Origin: Lysobacter arenosi
GTDB lineage: Bacteria > Pseudomonadota > Gammaproteobacteria > Xanthomonadales > Xanthomonadaceae
Direction: 5' to 3'
DNA length: 64,000 bases
NCBI RefSeq assembly: GCF_016613475.2
Contig: NZ_CP071517.1
Span: 2,852,001 to 2,916,000, forward strand
Positions 57,547-64,000 of the stretch are shown here, piece by piece. The notes below the pieces were generated by a model. That model searched no databases, was not told the DNA's origin, and saw only the letters and a program-made list of their open reading frames with translations. The first letter of the stretch is position 1, and each line of letters opens with the position of its first letter. The translations under genes and the position numbers were made by a program.

Positions 57547-58194
57547 TTACAGCGGTTCCGTGACCGGAACCGGACGCCCCTGCTGACCGGCGATGGCGTG
57601 ATTGACGTCGCGATGGCCGGCTTCGTCGTCGCGCACCGCGATGACAACCTCGCGCAGCCGCGCATCGGCCGGCAACTTCCAGTACTCGATCGCGATCGCC
57701 GGCGCCGGCACGTTGTCGATGCGACCGGCGTCGATCTCTTCCAGGTAGCGCGTGTAGCTCACCACCGCCTCTTCCTCGAAGTAGCCGACCAGGCGGTGCG
57801 CGGTGCGCGAAGAGACGATGTAGAGCAGCAGGTAGAAGGTGAAGAACAGTGCCTGCGCGATCAGCACCATCATGCGTTCGAACCAGCTCGGTTTGGCGAT
57901 CTCCATGAACGTCATCAGGTGCATGCGTTCGTTGTCGGCCTCGTCCAGCAAGGTGCGGATCCAGCCCTTGTCGTCGCGCATCCAGCGCAGGCAGCGCAGG
58001 TGCAGCAGCGCGCCACCGACCATGCCGGGCACGGCGGCGACCGTCTCCAGGACGATCGCGCGATTGCCGTAGCGCTTGGCGAACAGAGTGTCGGCGAAGA
58101 AGCGCAGGAAGCGCGTCGTTCCGTAGGCAACGCGGTCCGACAGGTTGCGCACGGGGTGGTGCAGATCGACCGGATGGGTGGATCCAGCGTTCAT
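57547..58194 (-). CDS. aox: Alternative oxidase (cyanide-insensitive ubiquinol oxidase)
   Basis: 215 residues, normal for a bacterial enzyme. Di-iron ligands are all visible: Glu50 ([10 protein letters not shown]), Glu89 and His92 (DNERMHL), a Glu of the FEEEAV cluster (140-142), and Glu191 with His194 ([11 protein letters not shown]). One or two amphipathic membrane-associated helices lie near 105-130. It oxidises ubiquinol with oxygen without pumping protons, bypassing haem oxidases. Bacterial aox genes are scattered and often tied to nitric oxide or cyanide tolerance; here no NsrR-like site is identified upstream. A single gene, opposite to DUF2058. Confidence 0.93.
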   Translation of the reverse strand: MNAGSTHPVDLHHPVRNLSDRVAYGTTRFLRFFADTLFAKRYGNRAIVLETVAAVPGMVGGALLHLRCLRWMRDDKGWIRTLLDEADNERMHLMTFMEIAKPSWFERMMVLIAQALFFTFYLLLYIVSSRTAHRLVGYFEEEAVVSYTRYLEEIDAGRIDNVPAPAIAIEYWKLPADARLREVVIAVRDDEAGHRDVNHAIAGQQGRPVPVTEPL

Positions 58195-58333
58195 CGGGAG
58201 TCTCCGGACCGGACGATGGCCCGGCCGATGGCAAAGGAATCTAGGCGACGCGGTCGTTCGCGACCAGCCATGCCGGTGGACATGCGCTGTTGAGCAACGG
58301 GCACCAATCGACAGCGCCTATGACGCGGACCGT

Positions 58334-59002
58334 TCATGAGGCCTGGCGCGTCGTGCGCGCTCCGTCCAGAAAGATGTCCACGGCCTGGATCACCCTTGGA
58401 CTCCACTCGCGCTCCGTCAGCGGTGGGCGCACGCCCAGCACGACTTCGAGGTGCGAGTCGTCGCGCAGCATGCCGATGAAGTGCTCGGCCGCTTGCGCCG
58501 GGTTGGCGAGCGTGACCACTCCGGCCGCCGCGTAGCGCTCCAGCAACCGCGCCAGGCCCGACGCCGCCCGGCCCGAACCGTTCTTCAGGAACGCATTGGC
58601 CAGGCCCGGCATGCGCCCACTCTCCGACACGACCAGCCGATAGACCGCGACGGTCCTGGGATCCATCAGCACCTGCATCACCGCACGGGCGAAGCGGATC
58701 AGCGAAGCGCGCACGTCGTTGCCGACGTCCTCGCCGGCGTCGGGTATCGCCTGCAACGCGGCTTCGGACAGGTTGGTGACCATCGCCGCGAACAGATCGT
58801 CCTTGCCGCCGAAGTGGCTGTAGATCGCGCGCTTGGAGCCTCCGACCTTCTCGATCACCGCGTCGATGCTGGTGTTGGCATAGCCATCACGCAGGAACAG
58901 CTCGCTCGCGGCCTCGAGTATCTGGTTGCGCAGCTCGTCGGAGCTGCGACGAGGCCGGCGCGGAGAGGCCTGGTCGGCGGAGTTGGGCGGGGGATTGGGC
59001 AT
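58334..59002 (-). CDS. TetR-family regulator of the adjacent efflux operon
   Basis: 222 residues from the ATG at 59002. The N-terminal helix-turn-helix reads ILEAASELFLRDGYANTSID, then VIEKVGGSKRAIYSHFGGKD, a typical TetR domain. The C-terminal ligand-binding region is helical and varies, as usual. It is divergent from the emr-type operon. Two palindromes in the intergenic region are the likely operators, and the repressor probably regulates itself and the pump. Confidence 0.92.
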   Translation of the reverse strand: MPNPPPNSADQASPRRPRRSSDELRNQILEAASELFLRDGYANTSIDAVIEKVGGSKRAIYSHFGGKDDLFAAMVTNLSEAALQAIPDAGEDVGNDVRASLIRFARAVMQVLMDPRTVAVYRLVVSESGRMPGLANAFLKNGSGRAASGLARLLERYAAAGVVTLANPAQAAEHFIGMLRDDSHLEVVLGVRPPLTEREWSPRVIQAVDIFLDGARTTRQAS

Positions 59003-59031
59003 GGGGCCTCCGGCTCTTGAACGGAACGGTC

Positions 59032-59060
59032 TTGACATTAACGGTACTGGTCATTACCTT
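59032..59060 (+). promoter_or_regulatory. Promoter of the efflux operon
   Basis: TTGACA (59032-59037) is exactly 17 bases from TACCTT (59055-59060). The first operator lies in the spacer and covers the -10, so binding would block RNA polymerase. The outer-membrane factor ATG is 175 bases downstream of the -10. Confidence 0.6.
59043..59058. promoter_or_regulatory. TetR operator 1
   Basis: GGTACTGGTCATTACC, an imperfect palindrome between the -35 and -10 boxes, differs from operator 2 at few positions and is 28 bases from it. Confidence 0.6.
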
Positions 59061-59070
59061 TATTCGCAAC

Positions 59071-59086
59071 GGTACTAGTCAGTACC
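59071..59086. promoter_or_regulatory. TetR operator 2
   Basis: GGTACTAGTCAGTACC has a perfect 6-base inverted repeat around a 4-base centre. It lies just past the -10 and about 70 bases upstream of the TetR start codon, so it may also serve autoregulation. Confidence 0.65.
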
Positions 59087-59234
59087 CAACCAGCCACCGC
59101 GACCGCCGCCACAGGTGCTTCATGGCGATTCCCCCTTCCCAGGCAGGAGCGAATCCCCCGCTCCCGTTTCCTCATGAACCCTGCTGTGCGGCGGTGGCGG
59201 CGGATCGGGCCGATCGACCCGGAGGAATCCCGCA

Positions 59235-60746
59235 ATGACCTCACGCCCGTCACCGCCCCGTCGCCCACGTCGCGCCGGCGCGGCCCTCTGCCTGGCCGTG
59301 CTCCTGCCCGGCTGCATGGTGGGTCCGGACTTCGTCAGGCCCGACGACGGTCTTCAACAGGCCGTGCTGACCCCGCGGGCCGAGCACGCCGACGCGGCGC
59401 AGCCGACCGGTTCCAGCGTCCCCGCGCAGTGGTGGACGCTGTTCAACGACGCATTGCTGTCGGACCTGCAAGCGCGTGCGCTGGCGTCCAACCTGGATGT
59501 GCAGACCGCCTCCGCCCGGATCGAGCAGAGCCGCGCGCAACTCGGCATTGCCGCCTCGGCGCTGCTGCCCAGCGTGGGCGCCAGCGCCAGCTACTCGCGC
59601 GAGGCACTGAGCGAACACGGCAAGTTCGCCGCGCTGGGCGCACCTTCAACGCCGAGCGATTTCTGGCAGCTCGGCTTCGACGCCAGTTGGGAAATCGACC
59701 TGTGGGGACGCGCCCGCCGTGTCCGCGAAGGAGCGCGCGCGAGCCTGGATGCCGCGCTGTACGAACGCGAGGCCACGCGCGTGGCCCTGTCTGCCGAGGT
59801 CGCCAGGGCGTACCTGCAGTTGCGCGGACTGCAGGCGCAACTGGACATTGCCGAACAGAACCAGGCCATCGGCGAACGCACGCTCGGCCTGGCCGAAAGC
59901 CGCGAGCGCAATGGCGTCGCCACGCGCTTTGAAACTTCCTCCGCCCGCGCGCAGCTGGCGACGATCAATGCATTGGTTCCCGAGCTGGCGCAGCGACGCA
60001 ACGCGCAGATGAACGCGCTTGCGTTGCTGCTGGGCGCGCCGCCACGCACGCTGGATGCGGAACTGCGCGAAGCGATGCCGTTGCCTTCGCTGCCGGTCAA
60101 CGTGCCGGTGGGCGTCTCCTCGGAACTGGCGCGCCGGCGACCGGACATCCTGCGCGCCGAAGCCCAGCTGCACGCCGCCACGGCCGCGATCGGCGTGGCC
60201 AAGGCCGACTTCTATCCGCGCATCGGCCTGAGGGGCCGGATCGGCGTGGAAGCATTCGAGAGCGGGGATCTCGACAGTTGGGATTCGCGCTTCTTCTCTG
60301 TCGGCCCGACCGTATTCCTGCCGATCTTCCAGGGCGGCAGGCTGACCCGCCGACTCGAGTTGAACGAAGCGCGGCAGAAGCTCACCGCCCTCGCCTACCG
60401 GCAGACGGTGCTGCGCGCCTGGCACGAAGTGGACAACGCCCTCGATGCCTGGGCCGCGCAACAGCGACAGCATGCCGAGCTGGTCATCGCGTTCGAGCAG
60501 AGTTCCGAAGCGTTGCGCGTCGCCGAGCGGGGTTATCGCGAAGGCGCCGCCGACTACCTGAGCGTGCTGACCGCGCAGCGCAACGTGCTGGCCAGCCAGA
60601 CCAGCCTCAATGCCAGCATGACCGGCGCCGCGCTCACGCTGGTGAATCTCTACAAATCGCTCGGCGGTGGCTGGAATCCGGAGGACGTCGAACTCTCTTC
60701 GGCTCCGGTGGCTTCGGCCTCCGCTCCGGTCGGACCCGGGCAGTGA
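59235..60746 (+). CDS. Outer-membrane efflux channel lipoprotein (NodT/OprM family)
   Basis: 503 residues. The lipobox LLPGC puts the lipidated Cys at residue 27. The mature protein is a TolC-like trimeric channel with two OEP repeats: QWWTLFNDALLSDLQARAL and the AQLHAATAAIGVAKADFYPR region are typical. The segment RGYREGAADYLSVLTAQRN marks the second repeat. It is the outer-membrane part of the Emr-type pump encoded by the next two genes. It overlaps the transporter gene by four bases (GTGA). Confidence 0.93.
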   Translation: MTSRPSPPRRPRRAGAALCLAVLLPGCMVGPDFVRPDDGLQQAVLTPRAEHADAAQPTGSSVPAQWWTLFNDALLSDLQARALASNLDVQTASARIEQSRAQLGIAASALLPSVGASASYSREALSEHGKFAALGAPSTPSDFWQLGFDASWEIDLWGRARRVREGARASLDAALYEREATRVALSAEVARAYLQLRGLQAQLDIAEQNQAIGERTLGLAESRERNGVATRFETSSARAQLATINALVPELAQRRNAQMNALALLLGAPPRTLDAELREAMPLPSLPVNVPVGVSSELARRRPDILRAEAQLHAATAAIGVAKADFYPRIGLRGRIGVEAFESGDLDSWDSRFFSVGPTVFLPIFQGGRLTRRLELNEARQKLTALAYRQTVLRAWHEVDNALDAWAAQQRQHAELVIAFEQSSEALRVAERGYREGAADYLSVLTAQRNVLASQTSLNASMTGAALTLVNLYKSLGGGWNPEDVELSSAPVASASAPVGPGQ

Positions 60747-62341
60747 CCCGCGCGACGTCGCCAGCATCGCCACTGACCCCGGTTGCCCCGGCCGCAGCGG
60801 GCAAGCCGTCTCTGCGTCAGGTCGGCGCGCTGCTCGGCATCTTCCTCGCCGCGATGATGGCGGGACTGAACAACCGCGTCGGCGCGCTGGCACTGGCCGA
60901 TGTGCGCGGCGCGCTGGGCTTCGGCCTGGACGACGCATCCTGGGTCTCCACCGCCTACACCGCCGGCGAACTGATCGCGATGCCGTTCGCGGCTTGGTTC
61001 GCCATCACACTCTCGGTGCGCCGCATGCACCTGTGGATGGTCGCCACCTGCGCCGCGCTGGCAGTGCTGCTGCCCTTCGTCGAGAACCTGGACCTGCTGA
61101 TCGGCCTGCGCTTCGTGCAAGGCATCAGCAGCGGCACGTTGATTCCGATCCTGATGATGGCGGCGCTGAAGTTCCTGCCGCCGCACATCCGCCTGCACGG
61201 GCTGGCGCTGTACGCGATGACGGCGACATTTGCGCCGAATCTGGCGATCTGGCTGGCCGGGCAATGGACCGACGCAATCTCGGACTGGCGCTGGGTGTAC
61301 TGGCAGATCGTGCCATTGGCGCTGGTGGCCGCACTGCTGGTGAGCCGCGGACTTCCGGTCGAAGCCGTCCAGACGCCGCGATTCCGCCAGGCCAACTGGC
61401 TGGGCATGGCCATCGGGGTGCCGGCACTGGGGCTGATCACGATCGCACTCGACCAGGGCGTGCGGCTGGAATGGTTCAACTCGCCGTTGATCACCTTCGC
61501 GCTGCTGGCGGGCCTCGTGCTGCTGTTCGCCTACCTGCTGACGGAGTGGTACCACCCGGCGCCGTTCCTCAAGCTGCAGATCCTCGGACGGCGCAACCTG
61601 GCACTGGGCTGCATCCTGTTCGTGCTGCTGCTCGTAGTGCTGCTGTCGGGCTCGCTGCTGCCGGCCAACTACCTGGGGCAGATCCAGAACTACCGCGCCA
61701 TGCAGACCGCGCCGATCGGCCTGATCGTGGCCCTGCCGCAACTGGTGCTGGGGTCGCTGGTCGCGCTGCTGCTTTACCGGAAGTGGATCGATGCACGGCT
61801 CGTGTTCGCCTCCGGGCTGGCCCTGATCGCACTGGCCTGCCTTGCCGCCTCGCAACTGGACGCCGACTGGAACTGGAAGCAGTTCGTGGCTGCGCAGACG
61901 TTGCAGGCCTTCGGCCAGCCCATGGCGGTGGTGTCGATGCTGTTCCTGATCACCAGCGTGGTGCAGCCCGCGGAAGGTCCTTTCATCTCCGGCACGATCA
62001 ATGCGCTGCGCGCGTTCGGTTCGATGCTCGGCGTGGCGGTGGTGGCGCAGTTCACCACCGTTCGCGCCCGCTTCCATGCCGAGATGCTGCTCGACCACGC
62101 GGCCCTCGTCGGCAACTCGCTGCCTGAGGCGCCGGAGCCTTCGCAACTGATGCAGATGATCGCGCAGCAGTCGCTGGTGCTGTCGACCGCCGATGCGTAT
62201 CGCGCACTCGCCGTGCTGGCTCTTCTCATGATTCCGCTCGTCCTGCGCCTGACCCATATCCCCGCGCCTGCGATGCGCGCGCCATCGCCCGCTTCTCCCG
62301 TACCTGCCACACCTCCCGTTGCATCCCTTTCTCACGGATAA
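60743..62341 (+). CDS. DHA2-family MFS efflux transporter (EmrB-like)
   Basis: 532 residues from a GTG at 60743. About 14 hydrophobic helices are present. The MFS DHA2 features include LNNRVGALALADVRGALGFG near the start (a variant of the usual LDxTIVNVALP), TAYTAGELIAMPFAAW and RFVQGISSGTLIP. It exports drugs or fatty acids by proton antiport via the adaptor and the outer-membrane channel. The reading frame is also open upstream, in the shadow of the channel gene; the GTG is chosen for its overlap with that gene. Confidence 0.92.
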   Translation: MTRATSPASPLTPVAPAAAGKPSLRQVGALLGIFLAAMMAGLNNRVGALALADVRGALGFGLDDASWVSTAYTAGELIAMPFAAWFAITLSVRRMHLWMVATCAALAVLLPFVENLDLLIGLRFVQGISSGTLIPILMMAALKFLPPHIRLHGLALYAMTATFAPNLAIWLAGQWTDAISDWRWVYWQIVPLALVAALLVSRGLPVEAVQTPRFRQANWLGMAIGVPALGLITIALDQGVRLEWFNSPLITFALLAGLVLLFAYLLTEWYHPAPFLKLQILGRRNLALGCILFVLLLVVLLSGSLLPANYLGQIQNYRAMQTAPIGLIVALPQLVLGSLVALLLYRKWIDARLVFASGLALIALACLAASQLDADWNWKQFVAAQTLQAFGQPMAVVSMLFLITSVVQPAEGPFISGTINALRAFGSMLGVAVVAQFTTVRARFHAEMLLDHAALVGNSLPEAPEPSQLMQMIAQQSLVLSTADAYRALAVLALLMIPLVLRLTHIPAPAMRAPSPASPVPATPPVASLSHG

Positions 62342-62346
62342 CCGCC

Positions 62347-63387
62347 ATGGCATTGCCGAAGACAGCCAGGGTCACCGTTGCCGCACTGCTTCTCGCAGTG
62401 GCCGTCGGCGGCGTGATCCTCCTCAACCGCCACGAGTCCCGTGCATCGACCCAGTCCACCGACGACGCCTACGTACAGGCCGACTTCACGACTGTCGCGC
62501 CACAGGTGTCGGGAACGGTCGATGCCGTCCTGATCAAGGACAACCAGGTCGTGAAGGCGGGCGACTTGCTGGCCACTATCGAGGACAGCGACTTCATCGT
62601 TGCCGTCAACTCAGCCAAGGCCCAGGTCGAGGGCGCCAAGGCTACCGTCGCCGGTCTGGAGGCGCGCCTGGTGCAACAGGAGACGGCGATTCGCCAGGCG
62701 CAGGCAGCCCTGGATGCGGACAACGCCTCGCTGAAGCTGGCGCGGACCAATCGCGCGCGCTACTCCAATCTGGCTGCCGACGGATCGGGCACCTTGCAGG
62801 CGCTGCAGCAGGCCGAAGCGCAGTTGAGCATCCAGCTGGCAGCGCAACAGAGGAATCAGGCGGGGCTGCAGGCCGCACGCGAGCAGGTGGGCATCCTCAA
62901 GGCGGACCTTCAGAAAGCCCGGGCGGCCCATTCGCAGGCGTTGTCCGGCCAGGCTTCGGCCGAGCTCAAACTGTCCTATACCCGCATCCGTGCGCCGGTC
63001 GGCGGCACGATCGGGCAGAAATCCGTGCGCGTCGGTGCCTTCGTCAATGCCGGCAAACCGCTGCTGGCGATCGTTCCGCTCGATGCGGTCTATGTCGCCG
63101 CGAACTTTCGCGAGACCCAGCTGGCACGCGTGCGGGCCGGACACGTCGTCGACATCCAAGTCGATGCGCTGCCTGGCCAGGTCCTGAAAGGAAAGGTGGA
63201 GAGCCTTGGCCCCGCCAGTGGTGTCAGCTACTCCGCCGTTGCGCCGCACAACGCCACCGGCAACTTCACCAAGATCGTGCAGCGACTTCCCGTCCGCATC
63301 AGCATCGATCGCGGCCAGCCGGCGGCGGCGATGCTGCGGGTGGGCATGTCGGTCACGCCGATGATCCGCGTCGGTGAGAAGGGCTAG
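62347..63387 (+). CDS. EmrA-like periplasmic adaptor (HlyD family)
   Basis: 346 residues. The N-terminal membrane helix (residues 10-26, TVAALLLAVAVGGVILL) and the signature DDAYVQAD are those of EmrA. The lipoyl halves (VAPQVSGTVDAVLIKDNQVV and TRIRAPVGGTIGQKSVRVG) flank a long helical hairpin rich in Ala and Gln (about 90-210), and the barrel domain has VYVAANFRETQLARVRAG. It starts six bases after the transporter stop, in the same operon. Confidence 0.94.
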   Translation: MALPKTARVTVAALLLAVAVGGVILLNRHESRASTQSTDDAYVQADFTTVAPQVSGTVDAVLIKDNQVVKAGDLLATIEDSDFIVAVNSAKAQVEGAKATVAGLEARLVQQETAIRQAQAALDADNASLKLARTNRARYSNLAADGSGTLQALQQAEAQLSIQLAAQQRNQAGLQAAREQVGILKADLQKARAAHSQALSGQASAELKLSYTRIRAPVGGTIGQKSVRVGAFVNAGKPLLAIVPLDAVYVAANFRETQLARVRAGHVVDIQVDALPGQVLKGKVESLGPASGVSYSAVAPHNATGNFTKIVQRLPVRISIDRGQPAAAMLRVGMSVTPMIRVGEKG

Positions 63388-63428
63388 GCACGCAGACGTT
63401 CACAACCAACGACAACTAGAAAGCAATC

Positions 63429-64000
63429 ATGAGCATCATCCCCCCGCGCAATGCATCCGGCGCACGGCGAGACGCGATCCTGCGGGACGTCGCCGATGCC
63501 ATCCGGAACGTGGATGGCGATCCGACGAACATCGAGAGCGTCATCGCCGCGAGCAATACCCGTCAACAGGAAGTCGTCGCCCAGTTCGGCAGCAGCAGCG
63601 GCCTGCTCATCGCCCTCATGGAGAAGGTCGCCAGGTCGACGCTGGAGCCACTGGGTTACTGCAGGAACGAGGAGGAGTTCCGCGCGAACCTGCTAGAGTT
63701 CGCCATCCGGATGACGAACGAGCATTCCGGCTTGCAGCTGCAGCGCCTGTACCGGATCGCGCTCACGGGCGTGATCAGGGATGCCAGTGTCGGCCGCGAC
63801 GCTTACAGGCATGGCCCGGGGCTGGTGAAGGATGAACTGGCGCGATTCTTCCGCGCCGCGCAGTCGGCCGGCATCGACCTGAGCGGCGACAGCCACCGCT
63901 TGGCTAGCCATCTGATGGCGCTGCTGCGGGCCAGGTGGAGCCTCGTCGGCGTCGCGCCGCGCAACATCGTTGCCGCGTCCCAACAGCGCGACGTGAACCA
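63429..64000 (+). CDS. TetR-like regulator, C-terminus cut by the window edge
   Basis: At least 190 residues; the frame runs open to the end of the window. The N-terminal region is a degenerate TetR-type helix-turn-helix: NTRQQEVVAQFGSSSGLLIALMEKV corresponds to the usual SKGTLYxHFGSKExLFxAVxE part. The region after about 75 resembles the TetR C-terminal dimerisation domain. It follows the adaptor gene by 41 bases on the same strand and may be the last gene of the operon. Confidence 0.75.
   Translation, partial: MSIIPPRNASGARRDAILRDVADAIRNVDGDPTNIESVIAASNTRQQEVVAQFGSSSGLLIALMEKVARSTLEPLGYCRNEEEFRANLLEFAIRMTNEHSGLQLQRLYRIALTGVIRDASVGRDAYRHGPGLVKDELARFFRAAQSAGIDLSGDSHRLASHLMALLRARWSLVGVAPRNIVAASQQRDVN

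Overview
The window is GC-rich chromosomal DNA (about two thirds G+C) from a gammaproteobacterium, most likely of the Xanthomonadaceae/Lysobacteraceae (Lysobacter, Luteimonas or Stenotrophomonas type). This rests on the gene repertoire: two transmembrane Ser/Thr kinases with TPR tails, an ECF sigma factor of the kinase-linked type, tatABC, a hemH-alpha/beta hydrolase pair, TtcA-RdgC, separate glyQ/glyS, tamA/tamB, a BPSS1780-type membrane protein, and REP-like palindromes between genes. I see no rRNA, tRNA, CRISPR array, insertion sequence or prophage. It reads as a normal chromosomal segment with a few accessory modules.

Layout. 1-7.7 kb: 5' end of tex (cut by the window edge), a secreted ThuA-like protein, then a minus-strand block with a LytS/LytTR two-component system followed by an RND permease and its periplasmic adaptor. 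7.8-10.6 kb: a large imperfect inverted repeat, an EF-hand protein whose first codons coincide with the terminator of the desaturase gene upstream, an acyl desaturase and a CHAD protein. 10.6-18.2 kb: mutM, an ECF sigma factor with its Ser/Thr kinase, tdk, a two-domain methylglyoxal-synthase-like protein and two tandem Sel1-like secreted paralogs. 18.3-23.7 kb: rep helicase, a VOC protein, a small membrane protein, a ZntB-like transporter, a GNAT acetyltransferase and an e(P4)-type acid phosphatase.

23.7-28.6 kb: a candidate four-hairpin small RNA, then a compact chaperone-usher (Csu/SCPU type) pilus operon with a good sigma-54 promoter signature. 28.8-33.2 kb: a lipoprotein, plsB and an unknown helical protein. 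33.5-36.2 kb: an unusual single polypeptide combining a winged-helix DNA-binding domain, a Ser/Thr kinase domain, a membrane segment and a TPR tail. 36.2-46 kb: housekeeping genes (ydcH-like, ttcA, rdgC, a YgjP-type peptidase, hemH, a SYLF protein, tatABC, a membrane protein, a glutamine amidotransferase). 46-57.5 kb: glyQS, tamA-tamB, a SIMPL protein, an acetyltransferase, a candidate 28-residue membrane protein, a second YgjP-type peptidase and a DUF2058 protein. 57.5-64 kb: an alternative oxidase and an Emr-type tripartite efflux operon flanked by two TetR-type regulators, the second cut by the window edge.

Working together: envelope biogenesis and transport dominate (two multidrug pumps, Tat export, TAM, a pilus, PlsB, a desaturase), alongside several dedicated sensory circuits (LytS/LytTR, ECF plus kinase, winged-helix kinase, TetR repressors). 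The strongest candidates for something little described are the winged-helix/kinase/TPR fusion, the four-hairpin RNA, the duplicated methylglyoxal-synthase fold, and a terminator lying inside the start of the EF-hand gene.
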